Shown here piece after piece: positions 54,033 to 64,000 of a stretch of 64,000 bases of DNA. This DNA comes from Paraspadella gotoi. Lineage: Eukaryota > Chaetognatha. Position numbers and translations under genes: made by a program. Location: positions 24,541,842-24,605,841 of the forward strand of contig CM119264.1 in NCBI GenBank assembly GCA_051294375.1, written 5' to 3'. The stretch's first letter is position 1. Every line of letters starts with the position of its first letter. A model generated the notes under the pieces. That model ran no database searches and was not told where the DNA came from. It saw only the letters and a program-made list of their open reading frames with translations.

Positions 54033-55100
54033 TCACGAGCAAATGTCCAAAGCGACCAGGCGGATGCTGAATGAGTGTGAGATTAGAGATAGAGTGAATT
54101 ATCGAGGGAGAAAAATGGTTGGGTGGATGAGGCGAGTGGGATAGCAGGGGAGAGAGAGAGCGGATAGAAAAGAGAGGGTAGTGAGAAAGAGGAGGAAAGG
54201 AAGAAAGAGATAAAGAGAAGAGAGAGATATCGAGATAAGAGATAAGCTGAGTGTGCAGATGTTATTGACTAAAATTATAATTATATTAACAATCTGTTTG
54301 AGAGAGCATACCTCCGTTATTCGCCCACTCCAAGATAAAGCGGCCACTTTCCAAACCGAATTTTTAGAATTGAAAGAATGATGAGCGCGAGCGTCGGAGG
54401 GGAAAGCGGGTATCGGAAGTGGAGCTGGACCCTGAGAATCGGCGTTTTCTAAAAAAAAAGAACAAAAGAAAAGAGAAGAGAGATAGGAGAGACAAGTTTT
54501 CGGATGTTGAAAGTGAAAGAAAAATAGGAGGTGAAGCGTGTGAACGAGACGGGGAAAGACCGTTAAGTAAAGTCTAGGTGAGAAAAAAAAAGATGGGATT
54601 TAAAAATAGGGAGGGACAAGAGTAAGTGAGGGATATAGGCGAAGATTCGATTATATTATGAGAATTCAGTAACAAATTCAGAACGGAAAAAGATGAGCAT
54701 GGGAATGAGATTGGCAGATGAGTTTTAACGAGTTAATAGATTAATGACGGCTGGCGGCTGAGTTTTAAGCTAATATAACGGCGAGACGAGAATAGATGGC
54801 GTCAGAGGTGGCGCAAACTTCGAAGTGTCTGACGAACGAATGACCCGTCAGGAGCATGACAAGAGATCTTTTTTTTGTTGTGACAACCATTATGAAAGGC
54901 GAGCACGGAGGCCTGAAAAAACATAGATGCGAAAATTTTAACGTTATTAATTATTATCAATAACCGTGAATTAAGAAGAAAAATTATTGAGGTAACTTAC
55001 AATTCTTCGAATTTTCGGAAATTCGCTGCTTTATTTCTTAAGTGGAAGTTTGAAGGAGTTGGTCAAATAAGACATGGCAGTAAACCTTGTGATTAAACTT
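54033..55100. other. Unassigned DNA before the giant palindrome
   Basis: Purine-rich to about 54,240, then mixed composition. No frame longer than expected by chance and no recognised repeat. Confidence 0.5.
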
Positions 55101-55119
55101 TCTTTCGTTGTGTTTTGAT

Positions 55120-55335
55120 AATTGAACTAAAGATCAAAGTCTTGATACAGCGATACGATTTTATTTTATTGTACAGGACAAGTTTCGGCTTTTCAGTTCA
55201 AGCTTCATCAGTGCTGATGAAGGCTGATGATGGGCTGATAAAGGCTGATGAAGGCTTGAATGAAAGCCGAACTTGAGTCTGTACATAAAATAAATACGTT
55301 GCTGTATTCAAAGACTTTGTCTTTAGTTTTCATTG
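55120..55335. mobile_element. Palindromic sequence with degraded hammerhead cores (left arm end)
   Basis: Inverted flanks (AAAGTCTTGATACAGC at 55,136; GCTGTATTCAAAGACTTTG at 55,302) enclose CTGATGA and AAGCC/GAAAC-type elements on both strands. The plus copy reads CTGATGA, GGCTT...AAGCC, GAAC (one A short), so it is probably damaged or mis-sequenced. On the minus strand GAAAC, TT, GTC is intact. Confidence 0.5.
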
Positions 55336-56789
55336 GCTAGGAAACCTGAAAAACACACATAATGATAATATCCCTATCTGTAGCAGCATCAAAAAGGGCT
55401 TAAACCTTCGTTCAGACTTCGACGGTTCATCGCCGACTCGACCTCCGACTGGACCGCCGACTGGGATTTCCGGACGAACGAGTTGAGGGGTGAGGTCGGT
55501 GACCCGGCCCCGGCCCCCGCCCCTCCCTCCCCTCGCTTCCGGCCCCCAAGCCGCCGCGCATACCTCCCTCGATCCTCCCGGGTCGGGAAAACCGTGACCG
55601 GGCAAGCAACGACAACAACAAACAAACTAAAAACCGGGGTTTTTCCGCGGGAAATCGAAGTCTCGAGGGAAAGGATCGTCCGACGGGAAATTCGGGCGGC
55701 GAAGGCAGAAAGAAAAACAGCGTCGACCTCGATGATCTTTTGTTCGCGGAAAGACGATCTCTGTTTATACGTTGGTTTTTCGTTGTTTACGTTCTTTGTC
55801 TATATGAAAATTCGGTACAACCAATATAAAAATTGTCCACTTCAATTTGTGAAAAATTGTATTTTCGCTTAAATTTAGTCGACGGTTGAGTTTTCGACAA
55901 TTTTTTGTGTGTGTGAAAAGATCTTCTCTGATATGAAAATTTTAGGAAATATTAATATATTCAATACGTGTTCATCGCTGCAATGTCCATCTTATCGAAG
56001 AAAATTTCGAAAGATAGCTTCTGCAGGCTGAGGACAAATCTTATCACGAAATAGCCCAATCTAAATCCCAGTCATGTCATTTTTCCTATTTTGTATTTAA
56101 ACTATTTTAAGAACTTTTCAAACATCAGAATCGGTCTCCACGAATTCTTTACATAAATTACATTCGCCAAGCAAAACCCATATTAAGATGCAATCATTAG
56201 TAATCAGTGGGCCTAAGCTTAGTAATAAACCGGTCGCATTGATTAATGTCTTGAGCGTTTTCTCTAATCTAAAGGTTCAAATCTTTCAAACGAAAAGGCT
56301 GTCTCCATTCGATTTCGTCACAGCGATCTCGTCAGCGGTCACACTTCTCCGTCGGGGGGAGAGCTTATCGGCGACGCTCCCAAGCGCGGCGGGGGGCTGC
56401 GGCGGGGCATTTAGGGCTACGGATGCAGGCGGATGCTGCAGCGGCGCCGCGGGAAAATCGAAACTGGAAACTGAGAATCTCGATTAAAGATTCACGACGG
56501 AGAAAATTTCGCGCTTTCGATTCCGCATCCGAGATTGCGTTAAACTGTTGCGCACGATCCCGACTTCTTGCGTTTTTGATTTGTCGTCCACTTACCTAAT
56601 GAACAATTTGTTTTGGTAATTTTTCGCTCTCTACCATGTATGGAAGTTTTCAGTAAATCACTGAAAATCACTGTGGAATACGGATAAATCTGGAGAAGCA
56701 GCGAGAATTCAACAAAATTTTCGGTGATAACCCTGTATCACGGACAATTATCCTTATTTCCAGCAGACTTAACGCGTTGTAGCTTAATA

Positions 56790-56791
<2 letters not shown>

Positions 56792-56878
<87 letters not shown>
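56792..56878. repeat. (GA)n microsatellite, interrupted
   Basis: Two GA tracts separated by a GAGTAGTGA interruption. The mirrored CT tract lies at about 62,160-62,270. Confidence 0.9.
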
Positions 56879-56882
<4 letters not shown>

Positions 56883-57225
56883 AGATCGGTTTCCATTTTA
56901 TTTTCCCCGCCGCGAAAAGAAATTGCCACGAGGGACAACGATTGCTTGTCGCCTTCTTTGCCGTAAAAGTTTCGATAAGAAGAAGTTTTTAATCGTTTAT
57001 ATCGTGCGCTCGTAATTATTAATCTTCGGGCGTCTCTAAACGACGACGTGTTATGGATGAATACCGTGACAATTAAATGGCCTCGTTTCGAACTTTTTTT
57101 TTTTTTCTTTACTTTGCCGACTCGAAAAATAAACAGTTTCGTGCGTTTTTCGTCCGTTTTTTTCTCCTCTTTTGTTTTTCCATTTTAATCGCGTTACGGT
57201 TTATTCGTCGGAGAGGGAGGAGAGA

Positions 57226-57260
<35 letters not shown>

Positions 57261-57278
57261 AGAGAGAAGAGAGAGAGA

Positions 57279-57328
<50 letters not shown>

Positions 57329-58012
57329 TGAGTTCCCAGTTACTGTATTCTTTTATTTATTTTTAAATTCCTCTCTTAATTTTTAGTTAAAAGTTTCCAC
57401 GTTGGGAGAAAGATATAACGAGAAAGAAGGAGACCGGTCCGAGTAAATAGGATTACTTTACAATTTGGCGAACACATAACTTATGAGAGAGGGCACTCCT
57501 TAGTCAAACAATCCGCTTGTAATGTGTTTATAATATTTGAACACAAATTGATGTACGGCTTAAAGTCCAACAATAATCATCTATTATCTAGTATAATTAC
57601 AAACGCAAATTTACCAATAATTAATCTTAAAAAAAAAAATTACCCTTGCCTGTCGAGTCCGCAAGACATCTGGAATTTCTTTGATTATAATTTTAACCGC
57701 CTCAAATCACATTTTAAATCATTACTCCATGGAGAATCGATGCAGGTCCGCCGCGGACTCGTAACGATTCGCTCGTTTCGTCAAATGAAATTCCAAAACG
57801 AGTTGAACCCCCGTCGTGAGAAAAATGGCTGGGGGGGAGGAAGAGGAGGAGGGAGGAGTAGAACGAGGAATGAGATTCGACGATCCGGGGGCGTGTTCCG
57901 GAAAGGCCACCGGGATCCGAAGGCCGCGTCGTCAGTCGCCTCCCGTCGTCGCAAATTGAAAAGAACATTTTTTTTTTCGCGACGAATCGACCGCCAAGAA
58001 ATCCGTAATCTA

Positions 58013-58019
<7 letters not shown>

Positions 58020-58080
<61 letters not shown>

Positions 58081-58090
58081 CGATAGTGAG

Positions 58091-58149
<59 letters not shown>

Positions 58150-58180
58150 AGAAAGAAAAGAAAGAAAGAAAGAAGAAAGA
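58020..58180. repeat. (GA)n followed by (GAAA)n
   Basis: A GA tract (58,020-58,078) is followed by about 20 GAAA units. The mirror is at 60,845-61,028. Confidence 0.9.
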
Positions 58181-59474
58181 AAGAAGATAGAGACAACGCT
58201 AAGAATAAAAGACTTATATTTTTAAAACTTGTCACAATCGGAGGGAAATGCTGTTTGCTTTCCTACTAGCTTAGTTTTAATATCATTTTATTACTATTCC
58301 AAAATTTTTGGGTGATTAAAAATAAATTTAAACTTCGCGCCTTTTTTTTAATTTTTTTCGCCCTTTCATCAAATCCCTAATCGTTTATTGTGTTGGGGTC
58401 TGCCTAATGTCAAACGTAGAAAAGTTTAAAATCAGAATTATCTCGTGAAAGAAAGAAAAAAAGAGAAATAAAAAATTCTTGAAAAAAAAAAGAGATGAAT
58501 GGAAATTTATCGCAAAGTTTTGAAGTTTGTGTTTCGTTTAGGCCGTTTTCGGTGTTGCCCACCGTGGAAAATTCATATCTCCTCTCTCTCTTCTCTCTCT
58601 CTCTCTCTCTCTCTCTAATCTCTCTCTTCTCTCTCTCTCTCCTCTCTCTCGTCTCTCTCTCCCGCCCCCTCTTCTTCTCTCTCTCATCCTCTTTCTCCTC
58701 TCTTCTCTCTCCTCTCTCTCTCATCGTTCTCCCCTCTCCTCCTGCTTATCACCTGTTGTAATCGCATTGAGAATTTGGGAACCTTTTTTTTTTGCGATCG
58801 ATTTCGTTTCGTCAGGTGACGGTTTTAATATGAGAAACGACGATGAGACGATGACGCACGATGACGGGAGGACCGAATTGAACGACCGCCCCCCACGATT
58901 TACACAAACAAGGAGAGGTAGCTAGGTTTTAGAGGATGGCCTGCACAAACTAAGTAGGATCCGGCTGGTCCGAATACTGCAGTCGAAACGATCTACTCTA
59001 GAAAAGGGACAATACATTCTTAACAAATGTACAATTAACCTTGCAAAAAATCTAATAATACCTGTGTTCATCACAACCCTACTCGTAAAGATAAATAAAA
59101 ATAATAATAAGCCTGGTAGGAAAGCGTTGGCAAAATGGCAATTAAAATCCAAACAGTTTTAAACTCACCAATTAACGTTCTTTTTTTCAAGAAGGGGCAA
59201 CAGCCTTTTTCTCATTTTGCTCGAAATTCTTCAAGAGAACAAACTAACCAGGCGAACTTACAGACAAAAAATTTAAAAAATATCAACGACAAAAAAGGTT
59301 CGGTACTTCTTCCCAGGACGATTTACGAACAGTTGAAATAAAGCGAAAGTCTCCAACTTACAAATTAAACTTACTTTTACTCACAAATCCAGCAAGTCTC
59401 TGCAAAGGGTTAAACATTCAATTCCACAATGGATCCTTTAATCCACTATTGATCAACGTAAATCGTCCGTCGAA

Positions 59475-59475
<1 letters not shown>

Positions 59476-59555
<80 letters not shown>
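59476..59555. repeat. Palindrome centre made of (GA)n-GATC-(CT)n
   Basis: A GA tract of about 46 bases meets a CT tract of about 33 bases at GAGATCTC. This is a perfect inverted repeat with no spacer, and CCGTCGAAAGG / CCTTTCGACGG flank it. Confidence 0.95.
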
Positions 59556-59556
<1 letters not shown>

Positions 59557-60126
59557 TTCGACGGACGGGATTTACGTTGATCAATATTGGATTAAAGGAT
59601 CCATTGTGGAATTTGGAATGTTAACCCTTTGCAGAGACTTGGTTTGTGAGTAAAAGAGTAATTTGTAAGTTGGAGACTTTCGCTTTATTTCAACCTTGTT
59701 TGTAAATCGTCCTGGTGGAAAGAAGTTCCGAACCTTTTTGTCGTTGTATTTTTTTAAATTTTTTGTGTAAGTTTCGCCTGGTTAGTTTTCTCTTGAAGAA
59801 TTCCGAGCAAAATGAGAAAAAGGCTGTTGCCCTCTTGAAAAAAGAACGTTTAATTGGTGGTTTAAAACTTTTTGGATTTTAATGCCATTTTGCCAACGCT
59901 TTCCTACCAGGTTTTTTATTATTTTATTTTATTTTACGATAGGGTTGTGATGAACACAGGTATTATTAGATTTTTTTGCACAGGTAATTTACATTTGTTA
60001 AGGGAATTGTATTGTACCCTTTTCAGGAGTGAGACGTTTCGACTTGAGTATCGGACCAGCCGGAATCCTACTTAGTTTGTCAGCCATCCTTAAAACAGTA
60101 CCTCTCCTTGTTTGTGTAAATGTGGT

Positions 60127-60159
<33 letters not shown>

Positions 60160-60206
60160 TCTCATATTCCGTCACCTGGACGAAACGAAATCGATCGCAA
60201 AAAAAA

Positions 60207-60231
60207 NNNNNNNNNNNNNNNNNNNNNNNNN
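60207..60231. other. Assembly gap (25 N) in the right arm
   Basis: The mirrored left-arm site contains only a poly-T tract of about 11 bases, so the gap probably represents no missing sequence beyond a homopolymer. Confidence 0.9.
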
Positions 60232-60865
60232 AAGGTTCCCAAATTCTCAATGCGATTACAACAGGTGATAAGCAGGAGGAGAGGGGAGAACGATGAGAGA
60301 GAGAGGAGAGAGAAGAGAGGAGAAAGAGGATGAGAGAGAGAAGAAGAGGGGGCGGGAGAGAGAGACGAGAGAGAGGGGAGAGAGAGAGAGAAGAAAGAGA
60401 GAGTTAGAGAAGAGAGAGAGAGAGAGAGAGAAGAGGAGAGAAGGAGATATTGATATTTCCAGCGGTGGGCAACACCGAAACGCCTAACGACAACAAACTT
60501 CAAAACTTTGCGATAAATTTTCCATTCATCTCTTTTTTTTCAATGAATTTTTTTTTCTCTTTTTTTCCTTCTTTCAACGAGATTAATTCTGATTTTAAAC
60601 TTTTCTCGTTTGACATTAGGCAAACCCCACACAATAAATCGATTAAGGGATTTGATGAAAGGGGAAAAAAATTAAAAAGGGCGAAGTTTAAATTTATTTT
60701 TAATCACTCCCAAAAATTTTGGAATAGTAAATAAAATATATTAAACTAAGCTACGTAGAAAGCAAAAGCATTTCCCTCCATTGTGCAAGTTTTAAAAATA
60801 TACGGTCTTTTTATCTTAGCGTTGTCTCTATCTTCTTTCTTTCTTTTTCTTTCTTATCTTTCTTT

Positions 60866-60909
<44 letters not shown>

Positions 60910-60950
60910 TTCTTTCTTTCTTTCTTCTCTATCTCTCTCATTCTATCTAG

Positions 60951-60981
<31 letters not shown>

Positions 60982-60995
60982 CGTCTCGCTCTCTC

Positions 60996-61027
<32 letters not shown>

Positions 61028-62173
61028 AGATTACGGATTTCTGGCGTGATTCGGTCGCGAAAAAAAATGTTCTTTTCAATTTGCGACGACGGGAGGCGAC
61101 GTGACGACCGCGGCGTCGGACCGGTGGCCTTTCCGAGAGAAACGCCCCGGATCGTCGATCTCATTTCCTCGTTCTACTCCTCCTCTCCTCCTCTTCCTCC
61201 CCCCCAGCCTTTTTCTCACGACGGGGGGTTCAACTCGTTTTGGAATTCATTGACGAAACGAGCGAATAGTTACGAGTCCGCGACCGGACTCTGCATCGAT
61301 TCTCCCATGGATAATGATTAAAATGTGATTTGAGGCGTTAAAATTATAAATCAAAGAAATTCCAGATGTCATTGCGGACTCACAGGCAAGGGTAATTTTT
61401 TTTTTTTAAGATTAATTTATTGGTAAAATTTGCGTGTAATTATACTAGATATAGGAATGATTATTTGTTGGACTTTTAAGCCGTACATCAATTTGTGTTC
61501 AAATTTATGAACACACATAACAGCGGATTGTTTGACTAAGGAGTGCCCCTCTCATAAGTTATGTGTTCCCAAATTGTAAAGTAATCCTATTTACTCGACG
61601 TCTCCTGTCTTTCTCGTTATAATCTTTCTCCCAACGGGAAACTTTTAACAAAAATTAAAGAGGAATTATAAAATAAATAAAAGGAATAAGTACTGGGACT
61701 GCATCTCTCTCTCTCTTTCTTCTCTCTCTCATCTCTCTCTCTCTCTCTCTTCAGTCTTGCTCTCTCTCTTCGTCATCTCCTCCTCTCTTTCTTCTTCTCT
61801 CTCCTCCTCTCCGACGTAATAACCGTAACGCGATTAAAATGAAAAACAAAAGAGAGAGAATAAAAAAGAAACGAAATACGTCACGACGATCCGACAACTG
61901 TTATATTTTCGAGTCGGCAAAGTTAAAAGAAAAAAAAAATAAAGTTCGAAACAGGGCCATTTTATTTGTCAACGGTATTCATCCATAACACGTCGTCGTT
62001 TAGAGAACGCCGAAGATTAATAATACGAAGCGACGATATAAACGATTAAAAACTTCTTCTTATCGAACCTTTTTACGGCAAAGAAGGACGACAGCAATGC
62101 GTTGTCCCTCGTTTGGCAAATTTCTTTTCGCGGCGGGGAAAATAAAATGGAAACCGATTCTGTCTCTCTCCAA

Positions 62174-62211
<38 letters not shown>

Positions 62212-63774
62212 GATCCTCTCTCTCTACTACTCTCTCTTCTCTCTGCATCTCTCTCTCTCTCTTTCTTTTTTATTAGCCTACAACGCGTTAATCTGCTGGG
62301 AAATAAGGATAATTGTCGCGTGATAGCAGGGTTATCACCGAAAATTTTGTTGGAGATTCTCGCTGCTTCTCCAGATTTATCCCGTATTCCACAGTATTTT
62401 CAGTTGACTTTACTGAAAACTTCGGCATACATGGTAGAGTAGCGAAAAATTACCAAAACAAATTGTTCATTAGGTAAGTGACGATAAATCAAAACGCAAG
62501 AAAGTCGGAATACGTGCGCAACAGTTTTAACGCAATCTCGGATGCGGAAATCGAAAGCGGGAAATTTTCTCCGTCGCTGAATCTTAATCTGAGATTCTCA
62601 GTTTCCATGTTTCGATTTCCAGCGTGCGCCGCTGCAGCATCCCGCCGCATCCCGCAGCCCTAAATGCCCCGCCGCAGCCCCCCCCGCGCTTGGGAGCGTC
62701 GCTGATAAGCCTGCTCCGCCCGCGGAGAAGTGTGACCGCTGACGAGAATCGCTTGACGAAATCGAATGGAGACAGCCTTTGTCGTTTGAAAAAGCATTTG
62801 ACCTTTAGATTAGAGAAAACGCTCAAGACATTAATCATATGCGACCGGTTTATTACTAAGCTTGGCCACTGATTAACATAATGATTGCATTTAATGATGG
62901 GTTTTGTCTTGGCGAATGTAATTTTATGTAAAAATTCTGATGGAGACGCGAATCTGAGTGTTTGAAAAGTTCTTAAAATAGTTTAAATACAAAATAGGAA
63001 AAATAGAATGACTGGGAATTTAGATTGGGCTATTTTCGTGATAAGATTTGTTCCTCAGGCGAGAAGCTATCTTTCGAAATTTTTCGAAAGTTTGGACATT
63101 GAGCGATGAACACGATTTGAATATATTAATATTTGCCTAAAATTTTCATTTATGCAGAGAATCTTTTCACCGACACACAAAAAATTGTCGAAAATCAACC
63201 GTCGAACAAATTTAGCGAAAATACAAATACGCCTGTTCCAAATATAGAGGGGACATATTTTATATTGGATTGTACCGATTTTCATATAGACAAAGAATGT
63301 AAACAACGAAACCAACGTATAACAAGATCGTCTTCTCCGCGAACATAAGATCATCGAGGGTCGACGCTGTTTTTTCTCCTTGCGCGCGCCCGAATTTCCG
63401 TCGGACAGATCATTTCCCCTCGAGACTTCGATTTCCCGCGGAAACCTCCGGTTTTTTAGTTTGTTGTTGTTGTCGTTGCTATGCCCGGTGCACTGGGTTT
63501 TCGCCGACCCGGGAGGATCGAGGGAGGTATGCGCGGGCGGTCTTGGGGCCGGAAGCGAGGGAGAGGGAGGGGGGGGCGGGGCCGGGTCACCGACCTCACC
63601 CCTCAACTCGTTCGTTTTCCGGAAATCCGCGCAGTCGGCGGTCCAGTCGGATAGGTCGAGTCGGCGATGAACCGTCGAAGTCTCGAACGACAGGTTTAAG
63701 CCCTTTTTGATGGCTGCTACAGATGGTATATTATCATTATGTGTGTTTTTCAGGTTTCCTGCCAGATGAAACTA

Positions 63775-63975
63775 AAAGACAAAGTCTTATAACAGCAGGC
63801 AACGATTTTATTTTATTGTACAGACAAGTTTCGGCTTTCATTGCAAGCCTTCATCAGCCTTCTATCAGCCTCTATCACCTTCAATACAGCACTGATTGAA
63901 GCTTGAAACGAAAAGCCGAAACTTGTCTGTACAATAAAATAAAATCGTTGCTGTATGCAAGACTTTGATCTTAGT
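63775..63975. mobile_element. Palindromic sequence with hammerhead core (right arm end)
   Basis: The minus strand of 63,817-63,858 reads CTGATGA, stem GGCTT/AAGCC around a short loop, GAAAC, TT, GTC, then TGTACA. All invariant core bases of a type-I hammerhead are in place. The opposite-facing plus-strand copy (about 63,890-63,930) has CTGATTGA, one base inserted in the core. Inverted flanks contain AATAAAATAAAATCGTTGC. Confidence 0.6.
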
Positions 63976-64000
63976 TTCAATTATCTAAAAACACAACGAA

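Larger units (their letters stand above)
55103..59522 (+). repeat. Left arm of a giant inverted repeat
   Basis: The sequence is the reverse complement of 59,523-64,000 in the same order throughout. Landmarks are the hammerhead-bearing end at 55,120-55,330, the GC-rich block at 55,420-55,620, the GC-rich block at 56,330-56,460, GA tracts at 56,792-56,878 and 57,228-57,330, the GAAA run at 58,090-58,175 and CT-rich DNA at 58,575-58,735. No gene is recognised in it. Confidence 0.9.
59523..64000 (-). repeat. Right arm of the giant inverted repeat (continues past the window)
   Basis: Mirrors the left arm to the last base of the window: AAAAACACAACGAA at 63,987 against TTCGTTGTGTTTT at 55,103. Arms differ by many short indels, especially in homopolymers and microsatellites. 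A 25-N gap (60,207-60,231) corresponds to a simple poly-T run at about 58,785 in the left arm. Confidence 0.9.

Noticed and set aside
57524-58225. 233-codon plus-strand frame
   Set aside because: The second half is GA and GAAA microsatellite. The mirrored arm sequence does not keep the frame, and no domain is visible.

Overview
This is a eukaryotic nuclear contig. Protein-coding genes are split by GT-AG introns (and one GC-AG intron), intergenic DNA is AT-rich, and the window is full of GA/CT microsatellites, hairpin repeats and assembly gaps (four of 10 N and four of 25 N). The gene set (MARCH1/8-type RING-CH ligase, UAP56/DDX39B helicase, ZC3H4/6/su(s)-type CCCH protein, TAB2/3-type NZF protein, a probably GPI-anchored ephrin) and the gene structures fit an invertebrate bilaterian, most likely an arthropod. 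The heavy dinucleotide-repeat load would suit a crustacean, but I cannot place it more precisely from sequence alone.

Layout. 1-5.4 kb is a rearranged cluster of a ~2.2 kb repeat in direct and inverted pieces. 5.4-14.8 kb has no recognised gene; it holds low-complexity purine DNA, a GC-richer stretch with four TCACGTGA E-boxes and two weak exon candidates, and a copy of the 5' cluster repeat at 13.35-14.2 kb. A MARCH1/8 gene (14,867-21,473, minus, 8 coding exons) lies head to head with a complete UAP56 gene (22,479-28,461, plus, 9 coding exons, 429 codons) across a 1.0 kb interval with three ATTGG boxes. MARCH introns carry an internally deleted Tc1-like element and two copies of a minisatellite-bearing repeat; the last UAP56 intron carries two opposed hairpin elements. 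28.5-33.3 kb is mostly unassigned. The CCCH gene follows (33,334-41,065, plus, 11 coding exons, 1,604 codons), then a short TAB2/3-like gene (41,974-43,872, plus), about 5 kb of repeats, and an ephrin gene (49,215-50,933, minus, 2 coding exons). 51-55 kb is microsatellite-rich DNA upstream of ephrin. From about 55.1 kb to the end the window is one giant imperfect palindrome centred at 59,522/59,523.

Functionally the genes do not form one pathway. UAP56 (mRNA export and splicing) and the ZC3H4/su(s) protein (control of nascent RNA) both act on nuclear RNA. MARCH, TAB2/3 and ephrin act in ubiquitin or cell-contact signalling. The most interesting non-coding finding is a set of palindromic inserts that contain type-I hammerhead ribozyme cores like those of Penelope-like retroelements. 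One sits in a CCCH-gene intron with an apparent target-site duplication inside an older repeat. Two more form the outermost parts of the visible giant palindrome.

Limits: exon calls rest on reading splice sites, keeping frame and remembered family similarity; no alignment or transcript data were available. Several parts (1-5.4 kb, 55-64 kb) look like poorly polished long-read sequence, so structural claims there may be assembly artefacts.
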